From positions 1 through 22,635 of the forward strand of contig DASQDI010000065.1 in the NCBI GenBank assembly GCA_035634255.1: DNA of 22,635 bases. Direction: 5' to 3'. A model generated the notes under the pieces. That model was not told where the DNA came from, did no database searches, and saw only the letters and a list, made by a program, of their open reading frames with translations. This document shows, in pieces, positions 1 through 7,111 of this stretch. A program made the position numbers and the translations under genes. The stretch's first letter is position 1. Each line of letters begins with the position of its first letter. The stretch comes from DATLMR01 sp035634255. Its GTDB lineage: Bacteria; Acidobacteriota; Blastocatellia; UBA7656.

Positions 1-142
1 CACCCTGAAATAATTTCTTCAGGGTGAAATAATTCCTACACCCTGAAGATTTTTCTTCACCCAGAAGAAATCCCTTCACCCTGAAATATTTCTTTCATGA
101 TGAAGAAAAAACTTCAGGGTGAAGATTTTTTTTCAGGCTTCT
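1..142. repeat. Iteron/operator-like array of TTCA-N3-TGAA sites with 19-bp period
   Basis: Seven 11-bp quasi-palindromic sites (arms TTCA/TGAA, core usually GGG or CCC) are centred at 4, 23, 42, 61, 80, 99 and 118, exactly 19 bp apart. Sites at 18-28, 75-85 and 113-123 match fully. The site at 37-47 has one arm mismatch (TACA), 56-66 has one (AGAA), and 94-104 keeps both arms but has core TGA. The first copy is cut by the window edge. A decayed eighth copy (TTCAGG followed by a degraded right arm) falls in phase at 132. Core orientation varies (GGG in two, CCC in four). The 8-bp spacers are AT-rich. Such an array ahead of a DNA-binding protein gene resembles plasmid iterons or a multi-site autoregulatory operator. 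It may continue to the left. Confidence 0.85.
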
Positions 143-350
143 CAAGAAAACAATTTCGATGTAAGACATGGCAGGGTTATTAAGCTGGGACGAAGGGAGA
201 GTCCCGAAAACATAGACCTGAAGCGAAAAGTTTGGCGACCAGCGCTTCAGGTCAGGAGATTAACTCGCTTGGATAGCGAGCCAGTAGGTGTGTACCTCAA
301 TACGGCCCACATCTTAGTCGAGCTGGCCATCGCTGTCAAGAAGATAAGAA

Positions 351-355
351 AGAGG
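351..355 (+). promoter_or_regulatory. Ribosome binding site supporting the start at 365
   Basis: AGAGG lies 9 nt before the ATG at 365. It supports that start over the upstream in-frame GTG at 119, which sits inside a repeat of the iteron-like array and has only repeat sequence in front of it. Confidence 0.5.
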
Positions 356-364
356 TACCTGATT

Positions 365-1498
365 ATGGCCATGCAAACTCTTTCAAACCAAAGATTCATT
401 CGTAAAACCGAACTCGGTTCAAATGAATATCGCAAGAGGTTTCGCCAGATTGATGACGAAATTATCGCCGCAATCACATCACCCGAGGCTGACCGTGTGA
501 CCCCATTGATGAGCAAAATCTACCTACGCCTCGCAAACGCACCGGACAACTACTGGGAACGTCAGGGTGTCTTAAGGTTTGAGGCAGAGATCAGGGAAGG
601 GAAGCGGCAGAAAGCATGGGCTGTATTATGCGAGGTGTTAAGTGTATCCAGCGCCACAGCGAGCAAGGCGTTAACCTGGATGCACAAAGAAGGGATTATC
701 GGCTATTTTTCGGGAAAGAATGGGGTGGGCCTCAGAGTATTCCTCAACCGAGCTGTCTCTTCAATAGGCCTCAGACTGGTTCCCGCTGGCAAAAAAAATT
801 TAGGATTTTTTCCTGCTTCATTTGGTGAGCCTCGTGCTTCACGGAATGAAGCACCCTTTAAGGAAACCTATGGTGGTTTAGAAAATTCAGACCTTGATAT
901 AAATTCCTTCGCGCCAAAAAACGGCGCGGATAAGGAGCCACTGGGAAAAGTATCTTCCGATCAAAGTTCTCAACCTACCGGAAGCAGGCAAGCTCCTGTG
1001 ATGACAACCGGGACCGTCTCCGGGCATGCGCAGGAATATGGGCCACCTTCCTTGAATGAAATCGTCATACGCTTAAAAGCAGAGCTTGAACCTGTGTTGC
1101 GCGGTGCTGCGGTTCAAGCCGCGATGCGCGAGCATGAACGAACACGAGAATGGTTAGAAAATCGTGGTATTCCGAAAGCAGCGCGCGTTGCGCAACGCGA
1201 GGCTTTCAACGTGCTCAGACGGCAAGGTGTCATCAAAGATTCGGGACCGTGCGCGCGCGCGGAATTGATGGTAGGCCGGCACGACCACGCCCCATACAAA
1301 CCCAAACAACTTACATCTGACCAAATCAACGAGGTCGCCGAGATCTGCGTTTCTATACTCGAAAGCCACGGTCAGGCAATAGACGTGACTCTGGCCGAGA
1401 TCAGTGCCGAAGCGGGTGGATATCTTCTGGCTGAGGATGCTCCGAAGGTACGTGTACTGGCTGAGTCTCTTGCACATCTAAGGAGTGAACAGAGATGA
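365..1498 (+). CDS. Winged-helix DNA-binding protein of unknown family (candidate replication initiator or regulator)
   Basis: I do not recognise a named family. The 377-residue product has an N-terminal helical segment (about 20-82), then a helix-turn-helix with wing at about 84-128: helices around LCEVLSVSSATASKALTWM and a glycine-rich turn (SGKNGVG) leading to a beta strand. A polar, low-complexity linker (about 140-228) follows, then a charged helical C-terminal domain (about 229-377). The frame is open back to a GTG at 119, but that codon lies within the repeat array and the extra 82 residues look non-protein-like. The ATG at 365 has AGAGG 9 nt upstream and is preferred. The neighbouring array of DNA-binding sites suggests this protein binds it, as a Rep-type initiator or autorepressor. 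That is inferred from position only. Base composition is less GC-rich than the genes after 3.4 kb, which may indicate mobile origin. Confidence 0.7.
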   Translation: MAMQTLSNQRFIRKTELGSNEYRKRFRQIDDEIIAAITSPEADRVTPLMSKIYLRLANAPDNYWERQGVLRFEAEIREGKRQKAWAVLCEVLSVSSATASKALTWMHKEGIIGYFSGKNGVGLRVFLNRAVSSIGLRLVPAGKKNLGFFPASFGEPRASRNEAPFKETYGGLENSDLDINSFAPKNGADKEPLGKVSSDQSSQPTGSRQAPVMTTGTVSGHAQEYGPPSLNEIVIRLKAELEPVLRGAAVQAAMREHERTREWLENRGIPKAARVAQREAFNVLRRQGVIKDSGPCARAELMVGRHDHAPYKPKQLTSDQINEVAEICVSILESHGQAIDVTLAEISAEAGGYLLAEDAPKVRVLAESLAHLRSEQR

Positions 1499-1523
1499 AA
1501 TCTTCGCAATCGGCTCATCTCAT

Positions 1524-1542
1524 CGCGGGGTTGAAACCCGCG
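1524..1542. repeat. Short hairpin after the winged-helix gene
   Basis: CGCGGG (1524-1529) and CCCGCG (1537-1542) are perfectly complementary around a short loop, 26 nt after the stop codon at 1498. No T-tract follows, so an intrinsic terminator is doubtful. The GGGTT-GAAACCC character resembles dispersed palindromic elements in bacterial intergenic DNA, but only one copy is seen here. Confidence 0.35.
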
Positions 1543-1839
1543 TCTTATAACGTCGCTCGGCTGGGAGTTTAGTTTGAGATTAGCTTAGGGAAGAGTTTCA
1601 GGAGGTTGGAATAATTAGCTTATCAGACCCACTTTTCCTCTATAGCTAATTGACTACAAGTTGGTAGTTCTGCTTCATTCTCAAGATGAGAATGTATGGC
1701 CTCTATCTTGACTCGGTTTCCACAAGCTTGCATGATATGGATAAAAGCGAATGGTGCCGAAGTGAAAGCACAGATTTAGCCCGATCAAACGGGAGTTCTG
1801 TTTACATACTCGGAGTTATGCTGTTAAGGAGAAGTATCG
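1543..1839. other. AT-rich intergenic stretch with an inverted repeat
   Basis: No credible gene is seen. An 8-bp inverted repeat AATTAGCT (1613-1620) / AGCTAATT (1644-1651) encloses 23 nt. A TTGACT hexamer at 1708-1713 could be a -35 element for the downstream gene, but no convincing -10 follows at standard spacing. A short open frame from 1686 has no coding character and runs out of frame through the next gene's start. Confidence 0.4.
1826..1831 (+). promoter_or_regulatory. Strong ribosome binding site fixing the start at 1840
   Basis: AAGGAG ends 8 nt before the ATG at 1840. This ATG opens a signal-peptide-like sequence in the same frame as the substrate-binding protein. By contrast, the internal ATG at 2038 has no purine-rich site in front of it and would give a protein with no signal peptide. 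Confidence 0.75.
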
Positions 1840-2886
1840 ATGTCAAAAAATTTAAAGATATTACTCGCTGTGATTGCTGCTTTCTCGGCAATCAGCATCT
1901 TACATATCTGGCTAAATATCGGCTTCGATAAACTGGGATTCGGAGGGCAGTCGAACGGGCAAGCTATCCTTCAGGTAGGTTTTCTGCCTGTCACCTGACA
2001 CCTCACCTGCCCGGTCACCGATTGGATCAATAAGAATATGAGCGGTGACGGGTTTTATGAACCGGTGCGGTTCAGTGGCTTCCCAGAGATAAAAGAGTCG
2101 ATAGTATCAGGACACCTCCCGGCGACATTCATGCTAGCACCGCTGGCTATGTCTCTACGCCAGCAGGGCGTGCCAATTAAAATCGTGTACCTGGGCCACC
2201 GTGATGGCACGGCGCTGATGGTGCACAAAGACTCCAAGATTTACAGCATTAGAGACCTCAAAGGCAAAACCATCGCAGTTCCGAATCGATACTCCAATCA
2301 ATATCTGGTCATTTTCAAGGGATTGCGTGATAGCGGGTTAACACTCAAAGACGTGAACATGGTGGAGATGCCGCCGCCTGACATGCCCTCGGCTCTTTAC
2401 TCGAAATCGGTCGACGCGATTACTTCAGGTGAGCCCTTCATGGGGCAGACCGAGATAGAAGGGTATGGCCGGGTCCTCTATCAGGCAAAGGATATCTGGC
2501 CCAATTTCATCTCCTGCGTGCTTGTAGTTCATGAACGCACGATCAATGAACACCCGGAATGGGTGCAGAAGCTCGTGGACGGAATCGCCAGCAGCGGCAA
2601 GTGGCTCGAAGGCGGTATGGAGCATCGTATGCAAGCCGCGGATAATATTTCCAGGGATTATTACAACCAGCATCCGAGGCTGCTGCGGTACGTGCTTAGC
2701 GAGCCTCCGGACAGGGTTATTTACGAGAACCTTGCCCTGGCGAGAAAAGACTTCGAGTTAATAGAGGGCCTCGCGAAAGAATCAGGGATATTAAGCGGGG
2801 CGGTGACGTTCGAAGAGTATGCCGACACGAGGTTTTCGGATAAGACGGGGGGGGCGAAAGCTTACGATTTCGAGCCCGCAAAGTAA
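1840..2886 (+). CDS. NMT1/TauT-type ABC transporter substrate-binding protein with in-frame TGA at codon 53
   Basis: From the ATG at 1840 the frame encodes 348 residues: a signal peptide or anchor (about 1-28, lysines then a hydrophobic run), the mature start AILQVGFLPVT, then TGA at 1996-1998, then HLTCPVTDWINKN and an intact periplasmic-binding fold to 2886. Family-like segments include HRDGTALMVHKDS, the LKGKTIAVPNRYSNQ strand-loop, MPPPDMPSALYSKSVDAI and SGEPFM, typical of NitT/TauT/NMT1 solute-binding proteins. The TGA is the only lesion, and reading frame and motifs are continuous across it. From memory of related proteins a Cys is expected here (VTCHLTCPVT), so a TGC-to-TGA change, a sequencing error or selenocysteine insertion are all possible. 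No permease or ATPase gene is adjacent, so the ligand and transport partner are unknown. If TGA terminates translation, only a 52-residue fragment is made. Confidence 0.75.
2010..2052 (+). promoter_or_regulatory. Strong hairpin just downstream of the in-frame TGA (SECIS-like candidate)
   Basis: CCCGGTCACCG (2010-2020) pairs with CGGTGACGGG (2043-2052) as a 10-bp stem with a single bulged G, beginning 11 nt after the TGA. The 22-nt enclosed sequence can form a small inner hairpin, ATT-GGATC-AAT (2021-2031), whose loop begins with GG about 25 nt after the TGA. A bacterial SECIS element is a stem-loop shortly after the UGA with a G in the first loop positions, so the placement fits. The inner stem is weak, and the structure could be coincidental in coding sequence. 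Confidence 0.4.
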
Positions 2887-3432
2887 ACCGGCCTCCTGAC
2901 ACTTAGGAGGGTTCTTCCCGCTGCACGGGTGGGTTTACAAAGAAAAGACCCCATGCTAGTATCGCAGGCGATTAATGTGGCATTGATAACTGTATCGCAA
3001 ATTTCACTGATCTTATTAAATCCTATTCTACCGGGAAACGCATTGTTGACACGCTTAGGAGCCATGAGAAGTATGGGGCTGTCCTAATCGACCGAGCGTA
3101 AACGCGGCCCTCTTGCCTCTGATTGAGTATGGAGAGAAAGCTTCAGGTATACGGCCCCGAGAGCTTACCATCCTGGAGTTAGAAATGGCGCCGCTGCCAT
3201 ACGCCCGGCAAGTTGCCCCAAACTACATTGGGCATGGGGCGTCCGGCATGAGCCCTCTGCAAGCTAAGCTCAAAATTTAATGCTTTACAGGGTGCGGCCC
3301 AGGCAGCTTGAAGACTTACAGCGCGAGTTGCCGGGTAATCTGGAACGTCGAGGTCGCTGAGTTTTCTGCGGCCCGTTCGGGCAAATTATAGAATCCGCCG
3401 GATGGTAGATCGCTGAGCAAGGAGACAGTTGA
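2887..3432. other. Intergenic region of about 550 nt without a supported gene
   Basis: The region holds a terminator-like hairpin (annotated separately), a second small stem CCCG-ctgca-CGGG near 2917-2929, and a 70-codon stop-free stretch at 3068-3280 with no start or ribosome binding site near its beginning. That stretch could be a decayed gene remnant, but I recognise nothing in it. A TTGACA at 3046-3051 might serve as a -35 element, but no good -10 is seen. The end of this stretch marks the shift to the GC-rich part of the window. Confidence 0.4.
2892..2910 (+). terminator. Possible terminator hairpin after the substrate-binding protein gene
   Basis: CCTCCT (2892-2897) and AGGAGG (2905-2910) form a perfect 6-bp stem with a 7-nt loop, starting 5 nt after the stop codon. 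Only GTTCTT follows, so the U-tract is poor and termination efficiency is uncertain. Confidence 0.35.
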
Positions 3433-5910
3433 ATGGAGAACCTACTGCAAGATATCCGCTACGCTCTTCGAGTGTTGGCCAAGAAGCCGGGCTTCACTAT
3501 CGTGGCGCTTCTCACTATAGCCATAGGGATCGGGGCAAACACCGCGATTTTCAGCGTATTAAACGCTATCCTGCTGCGCCCTCTGCCTTACGCAGACTCG
3601 GAGAGGCTGGTGGTGCTCTGGGATAATTTCATGGTGCTTGACATGGTGAGGATAGGGGCGAAACCTGCCGAGTTGCTCGATTACCAAAACGAGAACCAGG
3701 TCTTTGACAGCGTGGCGGGATTCAACAACGTCCAGTTCAGTCTTACCGGCACCGGCGCGGCGGAACATATTATAGGCTCTCGCGTCTCCCCGAATCTTTT
3801 CTCGATGCTCGGCGCAGTGCCGTCACTCGGCAGAGGCTTCGTAGGCGATGACACCCAACCGGGCCGCGATAGCATTGCCATCCTCTCCCACGAATTGTGG
3901 AAGCGGCGCTTCAGCTCCGACGAGGGCGTTATCGGCAAGTCGATCCTGCTCAACGGGGACTCTTACAATATCGTCGGCGTGATGCCCGAGGGTTTTCAAT
4001 TCCCGCACCAAAGCTTCCCGTTCGGCGAGCGTGCGGATATATGGATGCCGCTCGCGCTCAACCCGGAGGAGGTGACCACGCGCGGCGGGTTCCACAACAT
4101 ACTCGTGCTGGCAAAACTCAAGCCGGGCGTGACGGTAGAGCAGGCCCAGCTCAACATGGACAGGGTCGCCCAGCAGCTTCAGGAGAAATACCCGAACTCC
4201 TACCTCGGGCCGGGCGGGGCAGACGGGGGGTGGAAGATCACCGTCTTCTCGCTCCACGAAGAGATAGTTGGGAAGATCAGGAAATCGCTGTTGATCCTGT
4301 TGGCCGCGGTAGGATTCGTGCTCCTGATCGTTTGCGTCAATATCGCAAACCTTCAGCTCGGCCGCCTGACGGCGCGCCAGAAAGAGATAGCCATCCGCCT
4401 GGCCGTCGGCGCAAACCGGGGCAGGCTCGTTAAACAACTCGTGGTCGAGAGCCTTGTGCTCGCCATACTCGGAGGCATGCTCGGCCTGGTCCTGGCGTAC
4501 TGGGGCATCAGCATACTCGTGGCGATGAAGCCCGCGAACGTTCCTCGCATCACGGAAATCGGTATTGACTGGCGAATACTTTTATTCACGTTCGGAATAT
4601 CGATACTGACGGGCCTGATTTTCGGCCTGGCTCCGTCTCTGCAAGCGTCGAAGCCACAGATTACCGAAACGCTGAGAGAAGGGGGCCGGACTTCTAACGC
4701 GGGCGTGGGACACCCGCAAATACGCAACCTGTTCGTGGTCGCCCAGATCGCGATTGCGCTCGTGTTGCTGATCGGCGCGGGCCTGATGATAAAGGGGTTC
4801 AACCGCCTGCGCAGCGTCGATCCGGGCTATAAGACGGAGCGCGTGCTACTCGCCGACGTGTCCCTGCGCGGGCCGAATTACGAAGAGGGCAGGCAGCGCG
4901 CGGCCTTCTATCAAAAGGTGCTTCAGCAGACGCAGGAGATCCCCGGCCTGCAATCGGCCGGCCTGGTCAGCATTCCCCCATTAAATAGGGACAGCTTCCA
5001 GGCCCCGTTCAGTGTGGAAGGTCGCCCGTTCGACCCGACGGGGGTGCCTACGCTGGCGGACTTCCGCGTCGTAAGCCCCGGATACTTTTCGACGATGAAC
5101 ATTCCGCTCATACAGGGCAGAGACATATCCGAGCAGGACACCGAAGACGCGCCGGGCGTCGCCATCATCTCTCAGATGACCGCCCAGAGCTTCTTCCAGA
5201 ATGAAGACCCCATCGGCAAGCGCATCAAGATGGGCGCCCCCATGTCGCGAAGGCCGTGGCTCACCATCGTCGGAATCGTCGGCACCATAAGGCAGGACGG
5301 ACTGAGCATCGAGCCGCGATCCGAAATCTATATGGCGTACCTTCAGAATCCGGGGCGCGACCTGTTCAGCGTTATGACGGTGGCGATGCGCTCAAGCACA
5401 AAAGACCCGACCGCGCTCACGCCTTATCTGAGGGACGCGGTCGGGTCCGTGGATAAAGACGTACCTCTTTCCAACGTGACCACGATGGAAGAAGTACTCA
5501 CCAACTCGATCTCGCGCGAGCGGTTCAACACGCTCCTGATGACTATGCTCGCCATATCCGCCCTGGTGCTGGCGTCGGTGGGTATCTATGGCGTGATGGC
5601 TTTCCTCGTCACCCAGCGCACACACGAGATCGGCGTGAGAATGGCTCTGGGGGCCAATCCCAGGGATATATTCAAGCTGGTGGTGGTCAGGAGCATGCTC
5701 CTGGTCCTGTTGGGCCTGGCTATCGGCGTCGTCGCGGCGCTGGCGTTGACACAGGTGATGGTGAGCCTGCTCTACGGCGTGACGGCGACCGACCCCATGA
5801 CCATTCTGAGCGCGGCGGTGCTGCTGGCGGTGGTCGCGTTCTTAGCCAGTTTCATCCCTGCCCTGAGAGCTACGAGGGTCGATCCCCTGATCGCTCTTCG
5901 GAACGAATAG
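3433..5910 (+). CDS. ADOP-family ABC transporter permease (MacB/FtsX type, duplicated)
   Basis: This 825-residue inner-membrane protein has the internally duplicated MacB_PCD-FtsX layout of the acidobacterial duplicated orphan permeases. The N-terminus DIRYALRVLAKKPGFTIVALL leads into TM1 (about 21-43), then the first periplasmic domain (about 50-280). A first FtsX block follows, with TM segments near 285-307, 335-363 and 382-404. A second half starts at a TM near 433-455, with a periplasmic domain (about 470-690) and TM segments near 700-725, 752-776 and 788-812. The coupling-helix motif occurs twice: RQKEIAIRLAVGANRGRL (315-332) and RTHEIGVRMALGANPRDI (729-746). No ATP-binding protein is adjacent, matching 'orphan'. 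AAGGAG lies about 8 nt before the ATG. Family members are presumed to act in export or mechanotransmission like MacB; the substrate is unknown. Its place beside a biosynthetic operon on the opposite strand does not by itself make it the exporter. Confidence 0.93.
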   Translation: MENLLQDIRYALRVLAKKPGFTIVALLTIAIGIGANTAIFSVLNAILLRPLPYADSERLVVLWDNFMVLDMVRIGAKPAELLDYQNENQVFDSVAGFNNVQFSLTGTGAAEHIIGSRVSPNLFSMLGAVPSLGRGFVGDDTQPGRDSIAILSHELWKRRFSSDEGVIGKSILLNGDSYNIVGVMPEGFQFPHQSFPFGERADIWMPLALNPEEVTTRGGFHNILVLAKLKPGVTVEQAQLNMDRVAQQLQEKYPNSYLGPGGADGGWKITVFSLHEEIVGKIRKSLLILLAAVGFVLLIVCVNIANLQLGRLTARQKEIAIRLAVGANRGRLVKQLVVESLVLAILGGMLGLVLAYWGISILVAMKPANVPRITEIGIDWRILLFTFGISILTGLIFGLAPSLQASKPQITETLREGGRTSNAGVGHPQIRNLFVVAQIAIALVLLIGAGLMIKGFNRLRSVDPGYKTERVLLADVSLRGPNYEEGRQRAAFYQKVLQQTQEIPGLQSAGLVSIPPLNRDSFQAPFSVEGRPFDPTGVPTLADFRVVSPGYFSTMNIPLIQGRDISEQDTEDAPGVAIISQMTAQSFFQNEDPIGKRIKMGAPMSRRPWLTIVGIVGTIRQDGLSIEPRSEIYMAYLQNPGRDLFSVMTVAMRSSTKDPTALTPYLRDAVGSVDKDVPLSNVTTMEEVLTNSISRERFNTLLMTMLAISALVLASVGIYGVMAFLVTQRTHEIGVRMALGANPRDIFKLVVVRSMLLVLLGLAIGVVAALALTQVMVSLLYGVTATDPMTILSAAVLLAVVAFLASFIPALRATRVDPLIALRNE

Positions 5911-5912
5911 GG

Positions 5913-7097
5913 ATGAGAGGGGGGACCTGCCACCTCATCTCTTCCGGCGCGAGCAGGTTGATAAAAGGGCTGTTCGCCTTCGGGGTCGGCTTCCAGCTGA
6001 TACTGCTCTCCGAAGTCGCGCTCCTGTGCTTCGGGTGCAGCAGCTCGGCGAGCAATGATCGATGGAGGACGAGCGGCCCGGAAGCCCAGAGCGGGGCGCG
6101 CGTCGAATACTGGCCGACTGAGGCGTGGCGTCCGTCCACTCCCGAGAGGGAGGGGATGGACCCCGCCCTGCTTCGCAAGGCGCATATACACATCGAGAAA
6201 GAACTTGCGAATTTCAGAAGCCTGCTCGTCATTCGCAACGGCTACATCGTCTACGAGGCTTATTATCACGGCCTCACGGAAGACGCCCTCCAGCCCACCC
6301 GGTCCGTGACCAAATCTTTCCTTTCGGCGCTGGTCGCAATAGCCATAGAGAAGAAGCACCTGCAAGGCCCGGATCAAAAGCTGTCGGACATTTTCCCCGA
6401 ACACTTCACGAAAGAGAGTGACCCACTCAAAAAAGAGATCACGTTGCGTCACCTGCTGACGATGACCTCCGGCCTTTTCTCCGCCGAGACGGAGAGGAAC
6501 TGGGGCTCGAATTCCGGGCGAAGCTGGGTTGAATCGATACTGAACCGGCCTATGGCCGGCAAGCCCGGAGAGCAGTTTTATTACGGAGTATACAGCTGGC
6601 CCGCTCACTTGCTGTCGGCAGGCATCACTAAAAAGACGGGGATGAGCGCGCGAGAATTCGCGGACCGCCACCTTTTCGGGCCGCTGGGGATCGGGCAGGT
6701 AGAATGGGCCACCGACCCGGAAGGCTTCAGCATCGGGCCGTACGGCTTAAATCTAACCTCGCGCGATATGGCCAAGTTCGGCTATCTGTTTTTGAAGAAG
6801 GGGAGGTGGGAAGGGAAGCAGATCATCCCCCCGAACTGGGTCGAAGAGGCGACCCGGAAGCACAACGACGGAGGGCTCCCGGAGCGGGCGGGGTATGGCT
6901 ATTTATGGTGGGTGAGCGAAGAGACGGGCCACCCGGCCTATTTTGCCGCGGGCTACGGAGGCCAGTTCATCTACGTGATCCCCGCCCTCGACCTCGTGGT
7001 CGTCACAACCGGAGAGAGCCGCATCGGCCCGTCTCAGCTTACCGACCACAGGCATGTCATTCGGGAGTTCATCGCCCCGGCGGTCAAGGGCCGGTGA
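5913..7097 (+). CDS. Secreted or membrane-anchored beta-lactamase-family serine hydrolase
   Basis: The 394-residue product has the class C beta-lactamase/esterase fold (penicillin-binding-protein superfamily). The nucleophile motif SVTK is at 131-134 (Ser131, Lys134), within TRSVTKSFLSALV. LRHLLTMTSGL (178-188) is a family hallmark. The second motif region reads YYGVYSWPAHLLS (223-235), where relatives usually have YxN or YSNGN, and the C-terminal GYGGQ (347-351) stands for the KTG/HxG element. Residues about 17-42 form a hydrophobic export segment ending in CFGC, close to but not a strict lipobox. The ATG is 2 nt after the ADOP stop codon and has only a weak ribosome site, so translation is probably coupled. 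The substrate is unknown: esterase, amide hydrolase or D-peptidase are all compatible. It converges on the penicillin-acylase gene with 14 nt between the stops. Confidence 0.88.
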   Translation: MRGGTCHLISSGASRLIKGLFAFGVGFQLILLSEVALLCFGCSSSASNDRWRTSGPEAQSGARVEYWPTEAWRPSTPEREGMDPALLRKAHIHIEKELANFRSLLVIRNGYIVYEAYYHGLTEDALQPTRSVTKSFLSALVAIAIEKKHLQGPDQKLSDIFPEHFTKESDPLKKEITLRHLLTMTSGLFSAETERNWGSNSGRSWVESILNRPMAGKPGEQFYYGVYSWPAHLLSAGITKKTGMSAREFADRHLFGPLGIGQVEWATDPEGFSIGPYGLNLTSRDMAKFGYLFLKKGRWEGKQIIPPNWVEEATRKHNDGGLPERAGYGYLWWVSEETGHPAYFAAGYGGQFIYVIPALDLVVVTTGESRIGPSQLTDHRHVIREFIAPAVKGR

Positions 7098-7111
7098 GTC
7101 TCGGAACGGCT

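Noticed and set aside
1..142. CRISPR array
   Set aside because: The repeat is an 11-bp palindromic site with 8-bp AT-rich spacers; far too short for CRISPR repeats and spacers, and no cas genes are nearby.
1686..1931. Small 81-codon frame upstream of the substrate-binding gene
   Set aside because: No ribosome site, no coding character, and it overlaps the well-supported start at 1840 in another frame.
2038..2886. Start of the substrate-binding protein at the ATG at 2038
   Set aside because: No Shine-Dalgarno, loses the signal peptide and first strand; homologous sequence continues in frame upstream to 1840 across the TGA.
3068..3280. 70-codon stop-free stretch that could be a gene remnant
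   Set aside because: No start codon or ribosome site near its beginning and no recognised similarity; a stretch of this length can occur by chance.
3823..4437. Minus-strand open frame inside the ADOP gene
   Set aside because: Shadow frame; the plus-strand ADOP protein is intact from end to end.
5772..6671. Minus-strand 299-codon frame spanning the ADOP/hydrolase junction
   Set aside because: Crosses the boundary of two well-supported plus-strand genes and has no domain character.
5913..7097. PBP-type (SurE-like) peptide cyclase releasing the NRPS/PKS product
   Set aside because: The fold family is compatible, but the protein has an export signal, is on the opposite strand and is coupled to the permease; not enough to assign a release role.
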